Shown: positions 56,091 through 64,000 of the stretch, piece after piece | How positions within the stretch are numbered: the stretch's first letter is position 1 | How the letters are laid out: each line of letters begins with the position of its first letter | Notes under the pieces: generated by a model | What the model saw: only the letters and a program-made list of their open reading frames with translations | Databases searched by the model: none | Told to the model about the DNA's origin: nothing | Program-made: the position numbers and the translations under genes | Assembly: GCA_949825065.1 (NCBI GenBank) | Contig: OX463859.1 | Location: 19,181,134-19,245,133, forward strand | Length of the DNA stretch: 64,000 bases | Reading direction: 5' to 3' | DNA from: Odontocerum albicorne | Lineage: Eukaryota > Arthropoda > Insecta > Trichoptera > Odontoceridae

Positions 56091-57560
56091 AAAATTGTTC
56101 TACTGGTTATAATTCTAAAACGCGTTAAATTTATGTGAGTTGTTTTGCTTCTTCACGCGCGATAGTATTGCTAACACGTGCGATATGACCAACAATTCAT
56201 GTACCTTCTCTAGTAATTTTCAGCTGGAGGCTCGTTTAATGGTGCCGAAAACAATGTTTTTTTTCCCTGTCATGCTCTTTAAAACGCCTGAATCACCAAT
56301 TCGGATCAAGTGACGGGAAACATTCGAACGAATGAATCACTCTGCGTACCTTAGACCATTAAAATGTGTCAAGGACTGTATGTAAAATTATCAAGAATAC
56401 GATGTATATATTAATTCGTATCACACCCGAATTGGTGATGCATACAAGTAAAATGGCGTGGCCAAAAGACAAAAATATCATTTTTCCAATAATTATGCTT
56501 ACGGGCTAAGAATTTATAATATTTTATTCGAGGTATTGAAAATACTACTGAACGTAGATGGGATACTTGAACATGTCTTGTGCGCAAATATTGTATCTAG
56601 ATTAAAATTCACTTTAATTAATTTTTTTAAAAGCTTGGAAATCGAACCCAAAGCCCGAATGGAAGACAAGCATCTTACCAACTAGGCAACAGAGGTCATT
56701 AAAACATCAGTTGTCAAAAATGGTTCAATATACAACCCTTTTCGTTAAACAAATATTATATTAATGATGAACATTTAACTAATAACATTTTTTTAATAAT
56801 AACTAGGTCACATAACGCATTTTTCTCTACAAGCGAAATTCTATACTTGGTTTCTTTTTCGTCATGTTTACTTTAATATTCTATTTTCATTTTACTTCAT
56901 TGTTCATAGTACAATCTAGTGTCCTTACTAGTAAGTTGAAATCACTTCCGACCAACAAGAAAGGTGTTATAGATGCCTTTATTGGAAGTAAGAACCCTTT
57001 TTAATACTAATTGGGCAACAACGGAAATTCATCCCGTAATTTCCGGTTCGTTGACTTACCAAGTAGACTAAAAAGATCGTCTGTTTATGTAGACTTTGTA
57101 GATTTTTAAACTATTTTTGATTTGTTATTTTGTTGACATTTTTCGTATATTCAGAAAATAGTGGCAAAGTAAAAACAGCGCTTTACGGGTTCGATAATGA
57201 TCAAAGATATAACGGGGCAAAACATATTTTTTCTTCACAGTTTGAGATCAAACCCAAGTAAGGCTCAATCTTTTTTTTAAAGTTTTTTACGAAATTGGTT
57301 GATTAAATACTAAAAGTGAATTTTTCATAAGAGAGTTCTCTAAAAGAATTTTTAATTTAAAAAGTTAAATTTCCATAAATAATATAGTTTAAAGTATTTT
57401 ATCAGCTTTAGTTGACGAATCTTATGAACATTAAATTATGTATGTATAGAATTACGTGGAAATGCGCCTGCATAAATAAACAATTTAACATTGAAACCGT
57501 TTTATAATTATGATAATTTAATAACGTTTAGAATAAATTCTTTTTTTATTTTTGAATATA
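56091..57560. other. Spacer with two minus-strand SINE heads
   Basis: 56635-56700 (minus: TAGTTGGTAAGATGCTTGTC, GGGCTTTGGGTTCGATTTCC) and 57010-57085 (minus: TAGTCTACTTGGTAAGTCAA) are SINE-A heads. Nothing else recognised. Confidence 0.5.
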
Positions 57561-58672
57561 CTTCTATCGATTCTATTCAAAATGTGTGTATAAGATTCAT
57601 TTTCAACCTACGAAAGTACGATCATATAACTTCATACCAGAAAGCATTGAACTGGTTGAATATTAGAAATAGACGCCTAATTCACATACTGTCTCTATTG
57701 TAAAATATCCTTAACTGTCCCGCCACCCCTCTTATCTCGTCGAAAAATTTCAGCGTTTTTCCAATCATGGATTAGCGCTACGCTTAAACATATATTGTTT
57801 ATTGGCCTTTCCAGTTCACCGCTCCTCTTTTTTAACGTCGTCCTTTACTGTCCATGCAGTGAGATTCTGGAATCAGTTATAACCAATATAAGACTCGCTC
57901 CGTCCTTGGCATGCTTTAAGAAGCTACTGAAAAAACTCTTAATTTCTAACCAGTAAAAAAACGTGTTTCATTCCTGATTTTTCTTTTCCTTTCCTCTCCA
58001 CCATCCCTTACTTTCCTTTTGATTGATGATATCTCACTTTATATGAAAAATAATGTTCGGGTGATTGTCCATCTTTGTGGGCATGTGCTCACGTATGTGT
58101 TTATGGATGTCGGGAGATGGATAGAAATTTGAATGATTTATGCGACCACGTAACTTGCTTCATTTACTGTTGTGTGGTTGGTTGGAAGAGATTGCCGCCT
58201 GGCAATAAGCCTGCCACATTGTGCCGTGACTCACTGGTGTGCCGTGAGCCGGATACAGGTGTGCCACGGTCAAATTAAATGTATTTGACATTTCACAATT
58301 TTTCATTATGTATTTAATACACAATGACAAATTATTTTTCATAATATTGTCTATTTTTCAAAATGTAGTATAGAATAATTATTATAACTAAATAATTTTT
58401 CAATGGTCCCCCCAGCGCCTGGTGCCAACTGTTGAAAACTGCGTAGTGTGCTTTGTACACACCATGGCCGCACCAAATTAGTCATAGACAAAGAAAAATT
58501 ACCTTTATGCGCGTCGCTGAAGACTCGATAGCTTCTGTATTTAATGTATCATCTGCAATTTATGTGTTTTAGAAGTGTTATTTAAATATAATCTATACAT
58601 ACTATGTTGCTATCAATAAACCTATTATTTATTATTTATTTGCAATAAAAGTATTAAATAAATAAATAAAAT
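57560..58672 (+). pseudogene. LINE-A C-terminus and 3' UTR, with internal insert
   Basis: The frame 57491-57703 includes IQNVCIRFIFNLRKYDHITS then LNWLNIRNRRLIHILSLL before a stop. The DNA continues to align with 37320-37860 (TTGGCATGCTTTAAGAAGC, GTTGGTTGGAAGAGATTGCC). At 58222 similarity breaks off in the 3' end and resumes at 58638 with GCAATAAAAGTATTAAATAA, so about 416 bp is inserted. 5'-truncated and dead. Confidence 0.8.
58222..58637. mobile_element. ~416 bp insert in LINE-A 3' end, class unknown
   Basis: It is absent from the LINE-A copy at 37870, where ATTGTATTGCAATAAAAG is continuous. The left end has GTGCCGTGA twice (58222-58250) and CAGGTGTGCCACGG. The right end is CAATAAACCTATTATTTATTATTTATTT, like a retroelement tail. 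No clear target duplication and no coding capacity. It could be a retroposed RNA or a DNA element remnant. Confidence 0.6.
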
Positions 58673-59305
58673 AAATATCGATCACTTACGAGTACATATT
58701 CAATTAAATTGAAAAATCCATAAAACATTACGTTTAATAATTTAAGGCTGCTAGCCTAATGTAAAGGTTTTTAAAAATGACCTCAAGGTTTTTAATAACC
58801 ATCCCTATTGCTTATCATCTTACATTATTATTATGTCGACATAATTGAGATATATGCCCAAACAGAGGCAGCATCACTGGCGCCAACTGACTGGTAAATA
58901 GGAGACTTGATTCGTTATTGGCATCATAATATTATTGTAGTTTCGAACGTCATTATATGGAAAATTATTAAGTGGTATATATAAGAAATATTTTATCTTT
59001 TGTATTATAAACATTATCTTGAAGTGATAGTTGCTTAGGCCTAATTCTCTATCTCGCGGGTTGTCACTTTTGAATCTCGAACCCGCGGGTTGGGACCTCG
59101 AATATTGACATGTTTTACGTGTTGAAAAATATTTTTCGAAGAATGCATACGCAGCTTTCATAGTTTTGTGAGAAATTGTTTCTTAAAATTAATAATTTCT
59201 TGAATCTTCGAAAATACCATAGTTTCACTTTGTGGTGCCATGTTTTATGTAACAGGAAAAATAAGTTAGTAAAAAACTTATTTTATATTTTTGTGTTCAC
59301 CACAG
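58673..59305. other. AT-rich spacer
   Basis: The 95-codon minus frame 59161-58874 has no recognised motif. No repeats seen. Confidence 0.4.
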
Positions 59306-59309
59306 GTTT

Positions 59310-59750
59310 ATTTTTGGGTTTACGACCGGTTTCGAAGACCACCGTCTTCATCGTCAGATGAAGATAAACTAAATTGCTAAAATACATTTCGTGTACAAGT
59401 GTAAATAATATAAGAGGAATGAGGTAGGGGGAGAGAAGGGGGTGGAGATGTGACACAATGGTAAATGGTAGGGGGAGGGAAAAATAAAAGTGAATCTTTC
59501 GGGCAGGTCATTGTCTGGATATCCAGTGGGGTGGATTCTAAATGGGAAACATATTAAGCAGAGACCTATTATGAAAATTGGTTTGGTTGTTGATGATATT
59601 TAGACTTAATTTTATACATTTTTTAATCTCGAGAATCTCCAAATTGTCAAGCTGCAATCCCCTCGGCTTATGTGTAGAATCCGCAAACCACGATTGATAT
59701 CGAATAAATGGTTATTTTCAATTAGGTGGTTAGCGATTGAAATTAATAGA
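59310..59750 (-). pseudogene. Penelope-like element, ORF C-terminus and 3' region
   Basis: The minus strand from 59743 reads ISIANHLIENNHLFDINRGL and RILHISRG. After a one-base shift near 59660 it reads LQLDNLEILEIKKCIKLS and INNQTNFHNRSLLNMF, with a stop at 59540-59538. The pattern 'NH....N..L.ILH...G..L..LE..EI......LN.QT.F...SLL' is what I expect after the GIY-YIG endonuclease of Penelope-like retroelements. The RT and most of the nuclease are missing. The hammerhead-like motif lies about 170 bp downstream of the stop, where Penelope-like terminal repeats are known to carry hammerhead motifs. The frameshift shows it is inactive. Confidence 0.65.
59314..59370 (-). ncRNA. Hammerhead-ribozyme-like motif
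   Basis: On the minus strand: CTGACGA (59357-59351), then stem II GAAGAC-GGTG-GTCTTC with six perfect pairs. Then GAAA (59333-59330) and the self-complementary ACCGGT, with the expected cut after C at 59324. Flanking GTTTA (59369-59365) and TAAAC (59322-59318) can pair as stem I. One extra U sits between CUGACGA and stem II compared with the standard core, which might weaken or abolish activity. A short ACCGGT stem III is typical of forms that need dimers. Confidence 0.45.
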
Positions 59751-59879
59751 TAAAAAAATCTACTTCAAGCTTTGGAACTTTCCGATTGTTACAAATTAGG
59801 TAAATGTATTTAATCAAGGTATTTTTTTACGAATACCCATATTTTATATACATTTGGTTTCATATTTACACTTCTATCA

Positions 59880-60000
59880 GGCTAGATTTTCTCTTAAGGC
59901 CGCTTAAACGTCATTCTGGTTGGTAGTAAAGTATTACCACATGGTAATAAGCCCGCCAGATTAAACTGTATATAACGAAAGTGTAATATAATACAATAAA
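59880..60000 (+). mobile_element. SINE-A 3' half
   Basis: TAGATTTTCTCTTAAGGCCG, GTCATTCTGGTTGGTAGTAA, GTAATAAGCCCGCCAGATTA and TATATAACGAAAGTGTAATA are the SINE-A 3' half. The head is missing or unrecognisable. Confidence 0.7.
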
Positions 60001-60299
60001 TCTTTTCTACTTCAATATTCGGACATTTACAATTTTTATCGCTTAACCTAGCATATTTAATCAAGATAAATATTCTAAATTTAAGGAACAATCTTATTTT
60101 GTATACATTTAGTTCCATGTTTATCTGAATTGGAACATTAAACATTTTCAAATTCATTCTTTGGAACTTTCCCAGTTGTTACCATTAATGTATTTTGTCA
60201 ATTTAATTATTTAAAATTTTAGGAAAAATCATGTATTGGATATATTCCGTTTCACGTTCACACATTTATCTTTATAGGAAGATCAAATATAATCTTCCG

Positions 60300-60545
60300 A
60301 CGTTCCCGATTGCATACACTTATCTTATTGTATCCCAAATGTTCCCGATTGTATTCAATTATCTCATTATGTTACAAAACGTTCCCGATTGTATTTACTT
60401 ATCTTATTTTGATTCAAGCGTTCCCGATGGTATTCACTTACCATATTGAGTCCTAAACGTTCCCGATCGCATTCACTTATTTTATAGTGTTCCAAACGTT
60501 CTCGATCGTATTCACTTATCTTATTGTATCCCAAACGATTGTACT
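60300..60545. repeat. Six-copy 39-40 bp minisatellite
   Basis: GTTCCCGATYGTATTCACTTAT-type units begin near 60301, 60340, 60381, 60420, 60459 and 60498, with a partial seventh at 60535. On the minus strand the 39 bp units encode a 13-residue repeat (KISEYDRERL...), inside the 75-codon frame 60594-60367. Switching between 39 and 40 bp breaks the frame elsewhere, so coding is doubtful. Confidence 0.85.
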
Positions 60546-61505
60546 CAGCGTGATTGTGCCCATATAAAATGCATAAACGATTCTTTGTGAGCACGTTCTA
60601 CGTCCCACCATAATTGATATTATAATTCACAAGAAACGTTTTACATAAATCCACTTTTGTAAAAAGCCTAAGATTAATGCATTCCCTTTTTTTCCTTATT
60701 TCGTACGATAAGTGGCGAGTGATTTATCTTGTGGATGTCTTGCTATTCTTACGACTAATGCCCTCTGTAGCAAAGTATTCAATTTTGCTTCTTTGCCTCT
60801 CTGTGGTGGTTGAGGGAAAAATGTACGCCAATATTTAAGTTTGTTGCGTAAAAAGTAAACTACACTCTAGTTCGTTAAAAAAATATTTTTTTGCCAGAAT
60901 AATGTGTACAAAACAATTGACCTACTAAACTTCCTGAAAACAGCGATTTAAACATATTTTATCCATCTTCAAAGACAAAATTCTTATAATTTCCCATTTT
61001 TCTTTCCTTTTTCCAGTATTTGGTGTTATTTGCCAATGTTTTGTTTTATTTTCTTTTTGAAAATAACGTCAAAATATTTTATCCAGCAATTCGCATCAAT
61101 CTGCGTAATTTTCGTTTGTTCGGTTGAAAGATATACCCGTTGAGCAACACCCTCACTTTAAGTATATTTAAGAATAAATTGTCTAAATAAATACATTAAG
61201 TGATTCTTTCGTTTGTTTCCTTAGAAAAATAATTAAAAAAATCACTGCAGGACGTAATCAAATACCAAGAAAAAAGAACTGCTAGAATAAAAAAAGTATA
61301 CCAAGATAACATACTGTGATTTAAAAACTTATTGAGTAAGAATTAAATAAATCAGGGCTATATTTATTGTTTTTATTACTTAATTTTATTTCACGTATTT
61401 TTCGTTCAGCCTTATCCCCAATTTAACTAGACAAATTAACATATTCAGTTCCTTTCATACATTTTAACTACTTCAAACTTCATTTCCTCACAAGAAAAAC
61501 AATAC
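60546..61505. other. AT-rich spacer
   Basis: Nothing recognised. Confidence 0.45.
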
Positions 61506-61510
61506 CACAT

Positions 61511-61805
61511 TTTAATTTATTTTATTATACACTGTTTATTCCACTTTTTTGTAACGGTATAACCCTACCGGTTTCAAGGCTTTCCCCTCATCTTCAGGGG
61601 AGCACAAACAAGACTAAATTATGTTCGAACTGGCACCGATATACACGCTTCAACGGTTGGGGACATTTGGGTTGTGGACTTCAGGGGAGCACAAATAAGA
61701 CTTGTCTTGTTTGTGCTCCCCTGAAGATGAGGTGAAAGCCTTGAAACCGGTAGGGTTAAACCGTTACAAAAAGTGGAATAAACAGTGTTTAATAAAATAA
61801 ATTAC
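61511..61805. repeat. Fold-back element, second copy
   Basis: The arms 61511-61615 and about 61700-61805 are reverse complements over about 100 bp. Each carries CCCCTGAAGATGAGG.GAAAGCC and TTGAAACCGGTAGGGTTA. In the spacer a partial extra copy (61679-61703) makes a smaller palindrome with the right arm. It is homologous to 10590-10786. Here both arms keep the full CTGAAGA and GAAAC parts of the hammerhead-like core. Confidence 0.85.
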
Positions 61806-61859
61806 AATGTCTTTAAACCTCCACAACGTTAATGCTTTAACTTTAAACAATAATAATAC

Positions 61860-62955
61860 AATACCACATTTGCTATTAAATTATATTGTCTGTACATAAA
61901 ATCAATCTTTCGCGATACATTGAAATTAGAAAATTAGTGCTTTAAACAGTGCCTGAAAATTTCAGTCATATAGTCATAGTTCTAAACTCTAGTAGGAATG
62001 ATACATGGTTGAATATTTTATGTAGCTTTTGTCAAAAAAATTTATAATATAAGAATATTTTCTCTTGCCCCATTTAAAGAACAAACTCCTATCAAGATCG
62101 ATTTGTATAAACAATTGCATTATAATTTCGTTGGATAAAATACAACTTTGCAGGTTTATTGTCACATGACAATCTCTTACAAGAAAACAGTATGATATTG
62201 TAGGACGTAGAAAACCCTTTTTCAAGTATTGGCCACCAACGAGAATCGAGCCTACAGCTCCCAGGCTGAAAGACATTTTGTCCATGTTTATTTTTTATTT
62301 ATATTTTACTTGTATTCCTTGCATAGACTTGACCAGCTTTTACGCGTAAGCTGATGTTACAATGACCACTTATGTATCTGTAAATTAAAGAATGCGATCA
62401 TTCGATATTGCATAGTTATCTTAAAATATAAACATTTTAGATCTGCTTCTTAGTCATTCCTTCGATTCGATGATTTATCACCATGATCACTAAACACCCC
62501 TCCAGCATAAGCTATTCTTTTTTCATTCGATCCCATCACTGGATGTGTTCCCGGTTTCCATTATCTTTAACTTCCACACTTTCAGTCAGAATTAACCGCA
62601 GATGGTTATTGACCAAAAAACCAGAAAAAACAATTGTTACAGATTTTTTCTTAAAAGTCTATTGTTATTTTTAAATAAATGTGAGGGGAAAAATACAGAA
62701 GTATCTTAAACCTTTTGCTTAATAATTCAAGAATACATTTTGATAGCCACCTTTCGTCCGAGCTTGTTATTTATTTACGTTTTTTTTCTTTTTATTCTTT
62801 GCTGAAGACAATTATTCAAAAGTGATGTGTTAAATCGCGTAATTATTTGCATCTGAAACTATAACCGGTGTAAATTTAATAAAAAATCAAACACACTCAA
62901 AAAGCAAATACGACGAAATTATCTTATCGATAAAACACAATGTTAATTTTAATCA
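61860..62955. other. AT-rich spacer with one SINE head
   Basis: 62215-62280 on the minus strand reads GTCTTTCAGCCTGGGAGCTG then TAGGCTCGATTCTCG, a SINE-A-like head. Frames at 61989-62285 (minus) and 62483-62674 (plus) are not recognised. Confidence 0.4.
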
Positions 62956-62959
62956 TGTT

Positions 62960-63395
62960 TTGATCATTTGCTGAGCATCGTAGACCTCCGCGATCCTGAG
63001 ACATGTTAAATGCAGCGTCTAAATAGGATCCCGTTAATGCTTTATTTGGTCCATCCATTTTGCAGGAAATCTTTCCCTTGTTCATTTTTCCTCAACTATC
63101 TATGTAATCACTAGATTATCCAGATTATTATTTCTGGTAACATGCCCAAAGTACGAGTATGTGAGGATTATTTTATTGCCTGTTGTCGAAAGTAGTTTAG
63201 TTATCTTCAATTCTTGGATGACAGAGATTTTGGTGGGTGTTGTGGTCTATGGGATAAAGAGCATTCAACTCTAATACCTTATCTCGAAGGCTTCTGTCGA
63301 TTTCTTTTCTTTTTCGCCGTTCACGTTTCGAGTCCATACAGCGCTATGGAGAATACTAAAAATTTCATAAGACGGATTTTAGTTTTTATTGGTTC
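62960..63395 (-). pseudogene. LINE-H C-terminal fragment
   Basis: The minus strand has, in order and in shifting frames: a (Y)G.ET-like start (about 63340), STEAFEIRY (63300), SLDHNTHQNL (63255), LLSTTGNKI (63190), YFGHVTRNNNLD (63150), GKISCKMDGP (63075) and AFNMSQDRGG (63010). It matches the conserved order 'EAFEMW...W...TN..V......LL......L.YFGH..R......L...G.I.GKR..GR....AQDR..WR' of a widespread arthropod/animal LINE. Dead. Confidence 0.75.
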
Positions 63396-63424
63396 TATTA
63401 AATAAGTCTCAATATATCATTATG

Positions 63425-63603
63425 GTAACTTCCGTTGCCTAGTTGATAAAATACCTGTCTTCCAACCTGGAAATTGCGAGTCTGATTCACGCTAGAACCT
63501 AGTCTTCTTAAACAAAAAGAAAAGGTCCAGTCTGATTTTCACTAAACACTTCTTAAATATTTTTCAACATATACGTGTATTGTATATAAAAAAGAGTTTG
63601 ACA
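63425..63603 (+). mobile_element. SINE-A, 3' shortened
   Basis: The head is CTTCCGTTGCCTAGTTGATA and the B-box region is GGAAATTGCGAGTCTGATTC. Then come CGCTAGAACCTAG, GGTCCAGTCTGATTTTCAC and CTTCTTAAATATTTTTCAAC. The GGTTGGTTGGAAGAG...CCGCCAG block is deleted, leaving GTATTGTATATAAAAAAGAG. Confidence 0.65.
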
Positions 63604-63654
63604 TAAATCGCTCGGGCGCTGTTATAGCTGCCATACGTGATTTGTTTAATTATA

Positions 63655-63735
63655 ATATGTTTGATTCCCGAGTTCGAGTGCCCTTGGGGAGAGTTTGCTC
63701 TCTAAACGGCGCTATGTAAAATTGTCCTTTGAATT
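63655..63735 (+). mobile_element. LINE-B 3' terminus
   Basis: TTGATTCCCGAGTTCGAGTG, GGAGAGTTTGCTCTCTAAAC and GGCGCTATGTAAAATTGTCC match the LINE-B ends at 50265-50345 and 24055-24120. The upstream part is not recognisable. Confidence 0.6.
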
Positions 63736-64000
63736 AATTTATGAGGTTGATGAAGCGGATTGGCTCAAAACATCTTCACCGAGGTTAATTGCCTGAACCA
63801 AAAATAATACTCATTTGTATCATATTAATTATTTTGTTGGTTTCCTTGGATTATATAACTCTGATTATATAGTGTTACGAATATAAATGCCAGAAAGAGT
63901 AAGGTTCTTTTTTTCGATTGAAATTCATGTTAAACACTCTTATTTAAAAAATGCTGTTTTTATCCATTCAGAGTTAGTAAAAAAAAAGTGAACTCAAAGT

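Overview
The window looks like AT-rich, gene-poor insect or other arthropod nuclear DNA. The grounds are several LINE families with jockey/CR1-type reverse transcriptase remnants, two mariner elements, tRNA-derived SINEs, a Penelope-like retroelement fragment, TTAA-flanked elements and minisatellites. There are no operons, ribosome-binding sites, rRNA or functional tRNA genes. I cannot name the species, and I found no host protein-coding gene I can defend. Nearly every protein-like stretch is a decayed transposable element.

Family names used below are local to this window. LINE-A has a 3' end with a TAAA-type tail: 1-105, 465-1019, 34575-37907, 57560-58672. LINE-B is a CR1/L2-like LINE with a different 3' end: 1017-1205, 9487-10330, 23645-24140, 28930-29520, 49373-50350, 63655-63735. 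LINE-C has a C-terminus of the 'WFGHV...RPRK.WLDQ' type and about ten fragments. LINE-D, -E, -F, -G and -H are single or few-copy C-terminal fragments. SINE-A and SINE-B are tRNA-derived SINEs. R13, R30 and X are short unclassified dispersed repeats.

Layout. 0-17 kb: LINE fragments, a mariner deletion derivative (5911-6778), a fold-back element with hammerhead-like arms (10590-10786) and SINE-A. 17-31 kb: LINE-G and LINE-C fragments, an 8 x 104 bp array (20470-21304), and a 131 bp repeat interrupted by a 627 bp TTAA-flanked element (27246-27872). 31-41 kb: a complete but dead 1287 bp mariner (32824-34110), the longest LINE-A copy split by a 1092 bp solo LTR (35295-36386), and a decayed 2.27 kb DNA transposon of uncertain superfamily (38244-40513). 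41-51 kb: SINE-A, LINE-E, LINE-F, LINE-B, two SINE-B copies and a TTAA-flanked fold-back. 51-54 kb: three tandem arrays (7 x 70 bp, 5 x 54 bp, 3 x about 80 bp). 54-64 kb: LINE-G, SINE-A, LINE-A with an internal insert, a Penelope-like 3' end with a hammerhead-like motif, a 39-40 bp array, a second fold-back element and LINE-H.

The elements form a nested, parasitic community. The SINE-A 3' half shares its terminal sequence with the LINE-A 3' end, which suggests LINE-A machinery mobilised SINE-A. SINE-A lies inside LINE-B, a DNA transposon sits in a SINE-A tail, an LTR sits in LINE-A, and a TTAA element sits in a tandem array. The most unusual items are the hammerhead-like motifs (one attached to a Penelope-type C-terminus, others in fold-back arms), the 2.27 kb transposon with an 18 bp internal inverted motif, and the pair of recently expanded minisatellites. 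All family assignments come from reading motifs by eye; no database search was run.
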